A DNA stretch of 64,000 nt from Streptomyces inusitatus (GTDB taxonomy: Bacteria > Actinomycetota > Actinomycetes > Streptomycetales > Streptomycetaceae). The notes below the pieces were generated by a model, which saw only the letters and a program-made list of their open reading frames with translations, searched no databases and had not been told where the DNA came from. The DNA lies in NCBI RefSeq assembly GCF_014651115.1, contig NZ_BMWG01000022.1, positions 1 through 64,000 of the forward strand, given 5' to 3'. The stretch's first letter is position 1, and each line of letters starts with the position of its first letter. The translations under genes and the position numbers were made by a program. This document shows positions 1 through 8,141 of the stretch, in pieces.

Positions 1-218
1 GAGGGGTCCGTCGGCCGCAGCCGCTCCAGCTCGCCGGGCTCCCGCCGCCGGGGCGGGGGCGGGGGCTGCGGGGGCGGTCCGGCGGGGCCGGGCGCTGCGG
101 GCAGGGGAGGCCGGTCGGCCGGTACGCGCGGGTCGGCAGGGGCCCGGTCCGGGAGCGGGCGGTCCTCGGGAGAGCCGGGGGCGTCCGGGGAGTCGGAAGA
201 GTCCGGGGCGGGGGTCAT
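1..218 (-). CDS. Proline-rich hypothetical protein, N-terminal part (runs off the left edge)
   Basis: An ATG whose bases overlap the stop of the upstream lipoprotein gene (ATGA) opens a minus-strand frame with no stop for 72 codons to the window edge. The visible part is disordered: Asp/Ser/Pro-rich at first, then long Pro/Ala runs ending in an Arg-rich stretch. No domain is visible, so the function lies in the missing part. The 4-base overlap implies translational coupling to the lipoprotein gene. Reading frame is seen; that it is a real gene is inferred from the overlap. Confidence 0.6.
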   Translation of the reverse strand, partial: MTPAPDSSDSPDAPGSPEDRPLPDRAPADPRVPADRPPLPAAPGPAGPPPQPPPPPRRREPGELERLRPTDP

Positions 219-1081
219 CCGGCGGTCTCCAGCCGTGTTTCGATGCGGCGGGCCATGCCGACCAGGGCATCGACCCTGGCCCTGTTGATCTCGTCCTGGG
301 TGTGGCCGTCGGCCCCCTTGGTGACTGCGGCGACGGTGACGTTGCCCAGCCGGTACTGGAACCATCCGTACTCGTACGGACGGTCGCCGGACTCCGTGCC
401 GCGATACCGGCCGATCTCGCCGATCGAGTCGTCGGCGGTGAGGTTGTACTTGCTGCCGAAGGCGTGGCCGATGGACATCAGGCCCTCGACGCGCTCGCCC
501 TCGCGCAGTTTCTGGCCGGGGCAGCGCAGCGCCTCCTCCAGGGTCTCGGCCATCTCCCACTCCGCCCGCCGGACATCGCGGTGCACGGTGACGGTGGCGG
601 CGACCCGGAGCGTGCCCCGGCCCGCCCCGGCCGGCCGTTCGCTGTAGGAGGTGACGCTGTGGAGAACGCCGGCGGGGACGGTCCCGCCCTGCCAGACGCA
701 GCGCTCGTCCAGCACGGGCCAGTGGCCCGGGGCGCTCAGGGCCGGGGTGCGGGCGACGAACCCCGGGCCCCACAGCTCGGGGCCCGCGACGACCGCGCGG
801 GCCAGCTCACGGGCGGCTTCGGCCGTCCTGGGCACCTTGGCCGGGTCGGGGGTGAAGGCCGGACCGGACGGCCTCGGGCTCACACCCGTACTCGTCCCCG
901 TACCCGTACGCGCACTCGTCCCCGTGCCCGTACGCGCGCTCGCGCTCGTACCCGCGTCCGTGGCGGACGGTGCCGCGCGCGGGCTCCCGGCCGCGCCGGA
1001 ACCGGAACCGGAACACCCTGTCATCAGCAGCCCGCACGCCAGCACACCGCCGACGGCGCGCACAGCTCTCCCGTACGCCAT
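215..1081 (-). CDS. Putative secreted lipoprotein
   Basis: A 288-residue protein starting at the ATG at 1081, chosen because it puts a classic lipoprotein signal at the N terminus: Arg, a hydrophobic stretch, then the lipobox L-M-T-G-C. The mature part begins with a Gly/Ser/Thr-rich linker encoded by a degenerate 24-base tandem repeat (887-934), followed by a ~210-residue globular domain of the small actinobacterial lipoprotein type; I cannot assign a family. It is probably anchored to the outer face of the membrane. It overlaps the next gene downstream by 4 bases. Confidence 0.75.
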   Translation of the reverse strand: MAYGRAVRAVGGVLACGLLMTGCSGSGSGAAGSPRAAPSATDAGTSASARTGTGTSARTGTGTSTGVSPRPSGPAFTPDPAKVPRTAEAARELARAVVAGPELWGPGFVARTPALSAPGHWPVLDERCVWQGGTVPAGVLHSVTSYSERPAGAGRGTLRVAATVTVHRDVRRAEWEMAETLEEALRCPGQKLREGERVEGLMSIGHAFGSKYNLTADDSIGEIGRYRGTESGDRPYEYGWFQYRLGNVTVAAVTKGADGHTQDEINRARVDALVGMARRIETRLETAG

Positions 1082-1269
1082 GGCTCTTCCCCCCGTATCA
1101 CGCCCGATCGTACGATCCGACGCCGACAACAGGGCCCTGGTTCCGGGCAGTTGATCAATTCTCCGGGATCCCGCCATACCTCTATGTCGACTTATCAATG
1201 ACAGCCCGGTCCCTCGCCACGTACCTTCGACTGGATGACACGCACACGCACATGGCGGCTGGAGGACGA

Positions 1270-2301
1270 GTGAGGCCGAGCGACGGCGAACACCGGGCGG
1301 GGCTGCTCCACGGGATCGCCGCGTACGGGATGTGGGGGCTGGTCCCGCTCTTCTGGCCGCTGCTGGAGCCGTCCGGGGCGATGGAGATCCTGGCCCAGCG
1401 GATGGTCTGGTCGCTGGCGATCGTCGCGCTCGCGCTGCTCGTCCTGCGGCGGTGGGGGTGGATACGGGAGCTGGTGAGCAGCCCGCGCAAGCTCGGTCTG
1501 ATCACCGTCGCCGCCGTGACGATAAGCGTCAACTGGGGTCTGTACATCTGGTCCGTCAACAACGGCCGGGTGGTCGAGGCGGCCCTCGGCTACTTCATCA
1601 ATCCGCTGGTCACCGTCGCCATCGGGGTGCTGGTCCTCAAAGAGCGGCTGCGGCCCGCCCAGTGGGCGGCGGTGGGCACGGGCGTCGCCGCCGTGGTGGT
1701 GCTGACCGTGGGATACGGGCAGCCGCCGTGGATCTCGCTGACGCTCGCCTTCTCGTTCGCGACCTACGGACTGGCGAAGAAGAAGGTCAATATCGGCGGT
1801 CTGGAGTCGCTGGCGGCGGAGACCGCCGTGCTCTTCCTCCCCGCCATGGGCTTCCTGGTCTGGCTCGCGGCCGACGGGGGCCTGAGCTTCGGAGCCGAGG
1901 GGCTCGGGCACGCGGCGCTGCTCGCCGCGACCGGCCTGGTGACGGCCGTCCCGCTGGTCTGCTTCGGCGCGGCGGCGATCCGGGTGCCGCTGTCGACGCT
2001 GGGGCTGTTGCAGTATCTGGCCCCGGTGCTCCAGTTCCTGCTGGGGATCCTGTACTTCAAGGAGTCCATGCCGGCCGAGCGCTGGGCCGGGTTCGCCCTG
2101 GTGTGGCTGGCCCTCATCTGTCTGACCTGGGACGCGCTGCGTACGGCCCGTAGAACGAGGGCCCAGGCGCTGCGGCTCGCGGCGGCGGCCAAGTCACGGG
2201 CCCTCGCGGCCCCGGCCGAGCCCGCCCCCGCACCTCAGGCCGCCCCCGAGCCCGACCGGGCCTGCGCTGCTCCCCGGGGCCCGGCCGAGCCCGCCGGCTG
2301 A
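1270..2301 (+). CDS. rarD: EamA-family transporter, RarD type
   Basis: A 343-residue drug/metabolite-superfamily permease with about ten membrane segments arranged as two EamA halves. The motif I-A-A-Y-G-M-W-G near the N terminus, Q-R-M-V-W and N-W-G-L-Y-I-W in the first half, and L-Q-Y-L-A-P-V in the second are hallmarks of RarD. I start at the GTG at 1270, because GGAGG (1261-1265) is ideally spaced before it; an in-frame ATG at 1252 is the alternative. A ~40-residue Ala/Pro tail is cytoplasmic. Substrate unknown: RarD was named for chloramphenicol sensitivity, but no substrate is visible from sequence. Confidence 0.9.
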   Translation: MRPSDGEHRAGLLHGIAAYGMWGLVPLFWPLLEPSGAMEILAQRMVWSLAIVALALLVLRRWGWIRELVSSPRKLGLITVAAVTISVNWGLYIWSVNNGRVVEAALGYFINPLVTVAIGVLVLKERLRPAQWAAVGTGVAAVVVLTVGYGQPPWISLTLAFSFATYGLAKKKVNIGGLESLAAETAVLFLPAMGFLVWLAADGGLSFGAEGLGHAALLAATGLVTAVPLVCFGAAAIRVPLSTLGLLQYLAPVLQFLLGILYFKESMPAERWAGFALVWLALICLTWDALRTARRTRAQALRLAAAAKSRALAAPAEPAPAPQAAPEPDRACAAPRGPAEPAG

Positions 2302-2461
2302 CCCTCCCGGCGGGACCCGTACCCCCGTCCCACCGCGCGATTTACCACTCCACCGGCCCAGTCCCGGCCCCCGCCGCAGGCCCCACCCACCCGCCGGGTG
2401 TTACGACCGAAGTCCAGGCCCCGGAGCGCGGCGGCCGCCCAGCGGACGGAGTGAGTGCGTC

Positions 2462-3292
2462 ATGTCACAGCCTCTCGCCCTCTCTGTGGACTTCAGTCAG
2501 GGCTTCACTGACGCGTGGTCCGCGGTGGCACAGTTCATCCCGAAGTTCATCGCCTTCCTGGTGATTCTGATCATCGGCTGGTTCATCGCGAAGCTCATAG
2601 CCCGCGTGGTGGACAAACTGCTCCGCAAGGTGGGCTTCGAGCGGCTCGCCGAGCGCAGCGGCACCGCCAACGCCCTGCGCGGCTCGAAGTACGACGCCAC
2701 CGGCATCCTCACCAAGGTCATCTACTACGGCCTGCTGCTGATCGTGCTCCAACTGGCCTTCGGGGCCTTCGGCCCCAACCCGATCAGCGCCATGATCACC
2801 GCCGCCGTCGCCTGGCTGCCGAGGGCCATCGTCGCCCTGGTGATCGTCGTCGTGGCGATGGCCATCGCCCGCGCGGTCCGCGACATCATCCTGGGGGCGC
2901 TGGGCGGCGTCTCGTACGGAAAGGTCCTGGCCACCGTGGCCTGGGCATTCATCGTCGGCCTCGGCGTGATCGCAGCGCTGGGCCAGGCGGGCATCGCCAC
3001 CGCCATCACCGGCCCCCTGCTCACCGCCGTACTCGCCACGGCCGCGGGCGTCGTGATCGTCGGCGCGGGCGGCGGTCTGATCGGGCCCATGCGCTCCCGC
3101 TGGGAGCGCTGGCTCTCCCGCGCCGAGGAGGAGTCGGCCGGCGCCCGCGACAACATCAGCGCCTACCAGCGCGGCCGGTCCGACGCCCAGGCGGGCGCCC
3201 CGGCCCCCGGCAGCCGCACGGCGGCGGGCGAGCGCGGCCCCACCGAACGGCGTCAGGGCCCGGACGAGCCGGAGCGCTTTGACCCGATGTAA
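2462..3292 (+). CDS. Membrane protein with conserved TM-helix repeats (mechanosensitive-channel-like)
   Basis: 276 residues. It has an amphipathic start, a first membrane helix at about 27-48, then A-R-V-V-D-K-L-L-R-K-V-G-F-E, the pattern of the conserved TM-helix repeat (PF05552) seen in CmpX/MscS-related proteins. Three or four more helices follow, then a charged ~70-residue tail rich in Arg, Ala and Pro. The pore and beta domain of a full MscS are absent, so gating of ions is inferred only by relatedness. It stands alone, followed by a hairpin terminator. Confidence 0.8.
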   Translation: MSQPLALSVDFSQGFTDAWSAVAQFIPKFIAFLVILIIGWFIAKLIARVVDKLLRKVGFERLAERSGTANALRGSKYDATGILTKVIYYGLLLIVLQLAFGAFGPNPISAMITAAVAWLPRAIVALVIVVVAMAIARAVRDIILGALGGVSYGKVLATVAWAFIVGLGVIAALGQAGIATAITGPLLTAVLATAAGVVIVGAGGGLIGPMRSRWERWLSRAEEESAGARDNISAYQRGRSDAQAGAPAPGSRTAAGERGPTERRQGPDEPERFDPM

Positions 3293-3319
3293 GCGGAATC
3301 CGGTACGAGAGGTACGGCC

Positions 3320-3350
3320 AGGGCGGCCCGGCGACTTCCGGGGCCGCCCT
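3320..3350. terminator. Hairpin terminator between convergent genes
   Basis: Inverted repeat AGGGCGGCCC / GGGCCGCCCT (3320-3329 with 3341-3350) around an 11-base loop, between the ends of the TM-helix gene (+) and the small 127-residue gene (-). No U tract, as is usual in Streptomyces. Confidence 0.6.
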
Positions 3351-3389
3351 GTCCGCCCCGTCCGCTCTGGCCGCCCTGGCCGCCCTGTG

Positions 3390-3773
3390 TCATCCGTTCA
3401 GCAGATCGTGCTCCCTGACCAGCCAGCACACCGCCGTCAGCCGCAGCGTCGCGAAGTCGTGGCCGACCGGCTCGATCCACTCCGTCTCGGCCAGCCAGTC
3501 CGTGAAGCCGAGGACATAGTCCGCCAAATCCTCCCTGCGTACGGGGGTGCTCCCCGCTGCCCCCGCCGTCGTCGTCAGGGTGACGCCCGGCCCGCCCCGC
3601 CGAGGTGCCGGGATCAGCGCGTCCCGTACCGCCGCCGCGTGCTGGTCGACGGCGGCGACCAGCCCGGGCTCGAAGGCGAACTCCGTGAGCCGGGGCAGAT
3701 AGGCGGCGACCACCTCCACCAGGGGGCAGTCGGCGGCCGGTCCGTCCGGTCCACCGGTGGGCGATATGTCCAT
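3390..3773 (-). CDS. Small hypothetical protein
   Basis: 127 residues from the ATG at 3773, where the codon pattern becomes typical; longer starts would overlap the upstream gene. It has no signal or membrane segment. It is helical and acidic, with the central pattern Y-L-P-R-L-T-E-F-A and the C-terminal stretch T-A-V-C-W-L-V-R-E-H-D-L. It resembles small DUF6401-like actinobacterial proteins, but that match is only an impression. Downstream of the S41 remnant on the same strand, 60 bases apart. Confidence 0.6.
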   Translation of the reverse strand: MDISPTGGPDGPAADCPLVEVVAAYLPRLTEFAFEPGLVAAVDQHAAAVRDALIPAPRRGGPGVTLTTTAGAAGSTPVRREDLADYVLGFTDWLAETEWIEPVGHDFATLRLTAVCWLVREHDLLNG

Positions 3774-3834
3774 CGTCCCAAGGTAAGCGCCCCCGCACCG
3801 GCCCCCGACGTGACGTTCCTCGCACCGCATCCGT

Positions 3835-4359
3835 CTAACGGGGTGGCATCTCCACCCGTCGCGCAGCGGCCCCGATCGCCTCCGCCAAGGCCCGCTCCGC
3901 CGGAACCGGAACATCCGGAACGACTCCCACGCCCTCCCAGTTGGCACCCGTGAGGGGGTTGACGGTCCGCGCCGTCGGCACCGTCACCAGGATGTGTTCA
4001 GTGATCGCGTGGCGTTCCGTGGGATGGGCGCCGCCCCGGGTGGTCTCGCCGACGACAACGGCCCGGCCGTGGGCCTGAAGGGTGTACGCGATGCCCTCAC
4101 TCGCGGAGAACGTCGTCCCGCTCGTGAGCACGTACACCGGACGGTCCGCGTAGCGCGGTGCGGGGAGGTGTCCGGCCGTCCAGAACTGGCGGGTCGTGTC
4201 CGTGCGCCGGTCGTAGATGTCCTTCAGATGCACCTGGTCGTCCCGGAAGAAGTAACCGCACCACATCGCCGCCTCGACGGCGGCGGTCTTCTCCGGGAAG
4301 ACATAGCCCGCGTCGATCCGCTCCAGGGCCCGTTCGACTATGTGCTGGTTGGAAGGCAT
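3835..4359 (-). pseudogene. Internally deleted S41 (tail-specific/IRBP-type) peptidase
   Basis: 174 residues, against roughly 300-330 for the full family. Residues 1-31 look like the normal N-terminal helix of IRBP-type S41 proteins (A-L-E-R-I-D-A-G-Y-V-F-P-E-K). From about residue 33 the sequence jumps directly to the catalytic core's second half (Y-F-F-R-D-D-Q-V-H-L-K-D-I-Y). The intervening ~130-140 residues, which normally include the oxyanion-side strand, are missing without breaking the frame. The nucleophile region T-S-G-T-T-F-S-A-S-E (Ser85, Glu88) and the later G-E-T-T-R-G-G-A-H-P are intact. No ribosome binding site precedes the ATG. I read it as a decaying gene; a shortened functional protein is possible. 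Confidence 0.65.
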
Positions 4360-4484
4360 AGCGGGTCATGCCAGGTGTCGCCCCCTCCTCGGCCACAGAG
4401 GTTTCCCCGGGGCCCGGGCCCGATGTCAGAGCCTCCCCGTAGCGTGTCGGCGACCAGATCCGATTCTCTTCGGGGGGAACCACC

Positions 4485-5168
4485 ATGGACATCATCCTCA
4501 TCGCCGGCCTGTGGCTCGACGGATCCGCCTGGGACGACGTCGTACCCGAACTCACCGCCCTCGGCCACCGCCCCCTGCCCCTCACCCTCCCCGGCCAGGG
4601 CGACGGCACCGCCTCCGCGACCCTCGACGACCAGCTCGAAGCCGTCCTCGCCGCCATCGACGCCACCCCCGGAAAGCCCCTGGTCGTCGGCCACTCCGCC
4701 GCCGCCACCCTCGCCTGGCTCGCCGCCGACGCCCGACCGGAGAAGGTCGCCAAGGTCGCCCTCATCGGCGGCTTCCCCTCCGACGACGGACGGCCCTACG
4801 CCGACGACTTCGCCGCCGAGGACGGCGTCGTCCCCTTCCCCGGCTGGACCCCCTTCGACGGCCCGGAGACCGCCGACCTCGACCGCCCGGCCCGCGACCG
4901 CCTCGCGTCCACCACCGTCCCCGTCCCCGAGACAGTCACCAAGGGCATCGTCCACTTCACCGACGACCGCCGCTTCGACATCCCCGTCCTGGTCATCTGC
5001 CCCGAGTTCACCCCCACCCAGGCCCAGCACTGGATCACCACCGGCGAAAGCACCGAACTCGCCCGCGCCACCCACCTCGACTACGCCAACCTCGACTCAG
5101 GCCACTGGCCGATGACCTCCCGCCCCCGCGAACTGGCCCGCGTCCTGGCGGAGGCCGCGAACTCCTAG
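4485..5168 (+). CDS. Alpha/beta-fold hydrolase
   Basis: 227 residues, a compact single-domain alpha/beta hydrolase without signal peptide. The nucleophile elbow is G-H-S-A-A (Ser at about 71), the catalytic His lies in D-S-G-H-W-P-M near the C terminus, and the acid is probably the Glu/Asp of I-C-P-E-F-T. The N-terminal strand L-I-A-G-L-W-L-D-G-S-A-W carries the oxyanion hole. A purine-rich site (GGGGGGA) precedes the ATG. The substrate is not predictable; small esters are likely. Its TAG stop shares the tetramer CTAG with the stop of the opposite-strand gene. Confidence 0.85.
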   Translation: MDIILIAGLWLDGSAWDDVVPELTALGHRPLPLTLPGQGDGTASATLDDQLEAVLAAIDATPGKPLVVGHSAAATLAWLAADARPEKVAKVALIGGFPSDDGRPYADDFAAEDGVVPFPGWTPFDGPETADLDRPARDRLASTTVPVPETVTKGIVHFTDDRRFDIPVLVICPEFTPTQAQHWITTGESTELARATHLDYANLDSGHWPMTSRPRELARVLAEAANS

Positions 5169-5473
5169 AGCTGTCTGCCTGTCGTCGTGGCGGCGCCCCG
5201 TCCGCACTGGGGGTCGGGGCACCGGATCGCCGTCACCACTCCGGTGTCGCCGTCCCTGTGTACGTGGGTGTGGGTGGTCGGGGGCGCGTTGTGGGTACGG
5301 ACCTGGACGCCCCAGCGGGTGAGGCGGGCGGCGAGCCATGGGGCGTGGACGTCGTACGTCCGGGCGATGGCTTTCAGTGAATCGCCCTGGGTGTAGCGGT
5401 TGATGACGGTGGCGCGGTCGGCGATGACGCGGTTGCGGGCGGCGGCCTTCTCCACTGGGGTACGGCGTGGCAC
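5165..5473 (-). CDS. Small helix-turn-helix protein
   Basis: 102 residues from a GTG preceded by AGGAGA. The first half is a basic helix followed by a homeodomain-like helix-turn-helix (V-I-N-R-Y-T-Q-G-D-S-L-K-A-I-A-R-T-Y-D-V) of the kind seen in resolvase/transposase DNA-binding domains. The second half is His/Thr-rich, with a C-x-x-P-x-C-like pair at the end (C-P-D-P-Q-C). It probably binds DNA. It sits beside the XRE/DUF397 genes, a common setting for small orphan regulators in Streptomyces. Confidence 0.65.
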   Translation of the reverse strand: MPRRTPVEKAAARNRVIADRATVINRYTQGDSLKAIARTYDVHAPWLAARLTRWGVQVRTHNAPPTTHTHVHRDGDTGVVTAIRCPDPQCGRGAATTTGRQL

Positions 5474-5507
5474 TGCCTGGTCTCCTGTTCTGGATGGGTG
5501 AGTGGGT

Positions 5508-5567
5508 GGCCCCGGCCGTGGCGGGGGAATGTGACGGCCGGGGCCGGAGGGTGCGGGGGCACCCTCC
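5508..5567 (-). terminator. Two back-to-back hairpins
   Basis: A 12-base perfect stem (5508-5519 with 5534-5545) is followed at once by a 9-base stem with a GGGG loop (5546-5554 with 5559-5567). They lie between the 87-residue gene and the HTH gene on the minus strand and most likely end transcription of the former. Confidence 0.55.
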
Positions 5568-5603
5568 CCTCCCCTGGTGTGCGGCCAGGGGGGCTTGAGG
5601 GGG

Positions 5604-5867
5604 TCAGGGGCGGTGGCCCGCTCGGCGGAGGCTCTCGGCATTGACCTCGGCGACGGCCGGGAAGAGCCGGTCGGCGACCGTGGCCAGGCGGACCTTCACC
5701 TTCGGAACGTCCCACTCCCGGCCACCGCCGAGCGGCCGAAGGAAGTAGAGCGTGCCGTACTCGGCCATGAGGACCCCGACAGCCCTGGCCCGGGTGTCGT
5801 ACGCGATGTCACCCACCACGAGACCACTGTCCGGGCCGGGGAAATCGGGAGCATCAGCCACAACCAT
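5604..5867 (-). CDS. Small hypothetical protein beside the XRE/DUF397 genes
   Basis: 87 residues. GAGGAG lies 6 bases before the ATG at 5867 and 3 before a GTG at 5870, so the ATG is preferred. The protein is alpha/beta with G-L-V-V-G-D-I-A-Y-D-T followed by G-V-L-M-A-E-Y-G-T-L-Y-F-L-R-P, which reads like two beta-hairpins and suggests a small SH3-like or barrel fold. Divergent from the XRE regulator gene, with 81 bases between them. I do not recognise the family by name. Confidence 0.6.
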   Translation of the reverse strand: MVVADAPDFPGPDSGLVVGDIAYDTRARAVGVLMAEYGTLYFLRPLGGGREWDVPKVKVRLATVADRLFPAVAEVNAESLRRAGHRP

Positions 5868-5948
5868 CACCCACTCCTCTCCGTAGCGAATCCACTACCA
5901 AGAGGTGCAGCGTGGCCCTACGATGAGGTGCTCTTCAACGTCCGGAAC

Positions 5949-6791
5949 ATGGAGGGAACGTTGGTAAACCTGAAGGAGTTGGACCCCGAAAGCAGCCAAG
6001 AAGCGGCATTCGGGGCGCGTTTGCGCAGCGAGCGCGAGGACCACCACTGGACTCAGGACCAACTCGCGGCACGGATGGGGTACACCGGCAGGCACATTTC
6101 CGGGGTAGAAACTGCCAATAAACCGCCAACCCGCCGTTTTTCAGTGAGTGCCGACACCGCACTTGGCACCGGAGATACGTTCGAATGTATGTGGCGCGAG
6201 ATCCGGACCGGTGTGCTGCTGGAAGGCTTTCCGCAGTACGTCGACCTTGAGGGCCGCGCAACAGAGGTCAGGGTGTACGAGATCGGGATCATCCCCGGCC
6301 TGTTGCAGACACCCGAGTACGCACGAGTGCTGGCCGACAGCGCTGTCCACCGAGGTGCGATCACTCAGCAACAGGCGGACGAGCGAGTCGGCTTCGTTGC
6401 GGAGCGACAAGCCGCACTAGTACGGCCGCAGCCCCCCATGGTGATCGTGGTGATAGACGAGAGCTGCATCCGTCGCCCCGTCGGTGGGGCCGGGGTGATG
6501 AGCGCGCAGCTTGATCGGTTGGTGGAGTTCGCCGCACTCCCCAACACCGCACTGCATGTCGCCCCCTATGCGATAGGGGAGCGCAGGACGTATGACCGGC
6601 CGGTCAACCTGCTAACGCTGCCCGATTGCTCCGTGGTCTCGTATGTCGAATCTCAAACCCAGGGACATCTGGAGCGCGAAACAGCATCGGTCCGGCCCTT
6701 GTTGAAGGCCTACCATCAACTATTGGCCGCATCAGCCTCTCAAGCGGAATCCGTAGCTATGATCCGCGAGTTACGAAAGGGCACCCCGTGA
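5949..6791 (+). CDS. XRE-family regulator with C-terminal DUF5753 (WhiJ-like)
   Basis: 280 residues from the ATG at 5949; a TTG at 5961 with GGAGGG four bases before it is an equally good start. An N-terminal lambda-repressor-like HTH (F-G-A-R-L-R-S-E-R-E ... W-T-Q-D-Q-L-A-A-R-M-G-Y-T) occupies about residues 20-75. The rest is the DUF5753 domain, recognised by I-P-G-L-L-Q-T-P-E-Y-A-R and V-V-I-D-E-S-C-I-R-R-P-V-G. Such proteins pair with DUF397 proteins and act in development or antibiotic control in Streptomyces. Base composition is less GC-rich than the neighbours, suggesting mobility. Its stop overlaps the first DUF397 start (GTGA). Confidence 0.9.
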   Translation: MEGTLVNLKELDPESSQEAAFGARLRSEREDHHWTQDQLAARMGYTGRHISGVETANKPPTRRFSVSADTALGTGDTFECMWREIRTGVLLEGFPQYVDLEGRATEVRVYEIGIIPGLLQTPEYARVLADSAVHRGAITQQQADERVGFVAERQAALVRPQPPMVIVVIDESCIRRPVGGAGVMSAQLDRLVEFAALPNTALHVAPYAIGERRTYDRPVNLLTLPDCSVVSYVESQTQGHLERETASVRPLLKAYHQLLAASASQAESVAMIRELRKGTP

Positions 6792-6991
6792 CCACCATCG
6801 AACCCATCCACTGGGTCAAATCTTCCTACAGCAACAATGGCGGGACTTGCGTGGAGTGGGCCCCCTCGAACGTGCCCGCCACCCAGGTCGTCCCCGTCCG
6901 GGACAGCAAGCGCCCGAGTGGCCCGTCCCTGCTGGTCAGCACCTCCGCCTGGTCCGGGCTCATCGCACTCGTCCGGACCGCCGACGTCTAG
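6788..6991 (+). CDS. DUF397 protein, first copy
   Basis: 67 residues starting at the GTG that overlaps the XRE stop. It carries the full DUF397 signature: W-V-K-S-S-Y-S-N-N-G-G-T-C-V-E-W-A then V-P-V-R-D-S-K, ending W-S-G-L-I-A-L-V. These small proteins are partners of XRE-DUF5753 regulators. Translational coupling to the regulator is strongly suggested by the 4-base overlap. Confidence 0.9.
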   Translation: MTTIEPIHWVKSSYSNNGGTCVEWAPSNVPATQVVPVRDSKRPSGPSLLVSTSAWSGLIALVRTADV

Positions 6992-6999
6992 GAGAGCCC

Positions 7000-7206
7000 A
7001 TGGCAACGGAATCCCCCTCCCTCCGCTGGGTCAAGTCGAGCTACAGCAGCAACGGCGGCACCTGCGTCGAGTGGGCTCCCGACCACGTGCCCACCACCGG
7101 CACCGTCCCGGTCCGGGACAGCAAGAACCCCACCGGACCGGTCCTCCTCGTGTCCGGCGCGGCGTTCGCCGGGCTGGTCGAACTCGCCAGGTCCACCGAG
7201 CTGTAG
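7000..7206 (+). CDS. DUF397 protein, second copy
   Basis: 68 residues, GGAGAG directly ahead of the ATG. Closely similar to the preceding gene (same S-S-Y-S-x-N-G-G-T-C-V-E-W-A and V-P-V-R-D-S-K motifs), so a tandem duplicate. It lies 8 bases after the first copy and is followed by a strong hairpin, so the XRE gene and both copies probably form one transcript. Confidence 0.9.
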   Translation: MATESPSLRWVKSSYSSNGGTCVEWAPDHVPTTGTVPVRDSKNPTGPVLLVSGAAFAGLVELARSTEL

Positions 7207-7218
7207 AACCGCGCCGCC

Positions 7219-7261
7219 CCGAGCCCCGCCGTCCCCCATTCTCCGGGTCGGCGGGGCTCGG
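7219..7261 (+). terminator. Terminator of the XRE-DUF397 unit
   Basis: 13-base perfect inverted repeat CCGAGCCCCGCCG / CGGCGGGGCTCGG with a 17-base loop, 12 bases after the second DUF397 stop. Confidence 0.7.
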
Positions 7262-7380
7262 TCGCGTGCGGTCGACAGCGCCGTTCCCTCGAAGTCGACG
7301 ATCATCGACGTTCTGCAGGTCAGTGCGGCTCGGCCGTGCCGCGCCACCCCGTTGTCAGTGGCTCACGGCAGAGTGTTCGT

Positions 7381-7830
7381 ATGGCACTTCACTGGAAACT
7401 GACGATCGACGCCGCCGACCCCGCCGCGCAGGCGGACTTCTGGGGTGAGGCCCTGGGGTACACGGTCGAGGACCACAGCGCGCTGATCGAGCAGCTTCGG
7501 CAGAACGGGCAGTTGCCCGAGGGCTCGACCATCCGGCACCACAATCGCGACGCCTGGCGGGATTTCGCCGCCGTCCGCCATCCGGACGACCCGTTCGAGG
7601 AGGCGACGGGCGTGGGGCTGGGTCGACGGCTGCTGTTTCAGCGGGTGGCGGAGGGCAAGACGGTCAAGAACAGGCTGCACATCGATGTTCATACGGAAGC
7701 GGGGCGGCGGGAGGCGGAGGTCGCGCGGCTGGAGGGGTTGGGGGCGACGGTGCTGTATGAGCAGAAGCAGCCGATGGGGAGTTGGACGACGATGGCGGAC
7801 CCGGAGGGCAATGAGTATTGCGTGGAGTGA
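7381..7830 (+). CDS. VOC-family (glyoxalase-like) protein
   Basis: 149 residues. The N-terminal pattern L-T-I-D-A-A-D-P-A-A-Q-A-D-F-W-G-E-A-L-G-Y and the C-terminal M-A-D-P-E-G-N-E-Y-C-V-E are those of Glyoxalase_6-type vicinal-oxygen-chelate proteins. H-I-D-V-H in the middle and the final Glu could supply metal ligands. It is a single copy of the paired beta-alpha-beta-beta-beta fold. Substrate unknown; roles range from thiol transfer to antibiotic binding. No clear ribosome binding site is visible before the ATG. Confidence 0.85.
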   Translation: MALHWKLTIDAADPAAQADFWGEALGYTVEDHSALIEQLRQNGQLPEGSTIRHHNRDAWRDFAAVRHPDDPFEEATGVGLGRRLLFQRVAEGKTVKNRLHIDVHTEAGRREAEVARLEGLGATVLYEQKQPMGSWTTMADPEGNEYCVE

Positions 7831-8141
7831 GCCGGGCGGGGTGGGGCGGGTGCCGGGGGTGGGGCGGCACAGGGAGGAATCAGAGGTTTCATAGGCATCT
7901 CACAGCGCAAAGCGTTCGATAGGTGAACACAACTGACCGGTTTCCGCCCTTGACGGTAGGGCGAACTGTCGCTGAACTCTTCGAACGCACAAGCACAGCA
8001 CACCCGTGCATCAGCTGTTCGACAGAGCGCGCCGCCAAGCGCTCGGATGCTCAGAGCCATCGCTCCAGCGCCCTGGAATGTGCGTTCCGGGGCGTCTCGC
8101 ACGTTCCGTCCTGTCCCCACACGGAATACCGGAGCCGTCGT
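7831..8141 (+). promoter_or_regulatory. Leader and promoter region of the secreted aminopeptidase gene
   Basis: 311 bases without a supported gene. A TTGACG at 7950-7955 and a weak TGAACT at 7973-7978 are spaced 17 apart and could be a -35/-10 pair; GGAG at 8131 is the ribosome binding site. The stretch between about 7890 and 8000 is less GC-rich than its surroundings, as promoters here usually are. Promoter assignment is tentative. Confidence 0.35.
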
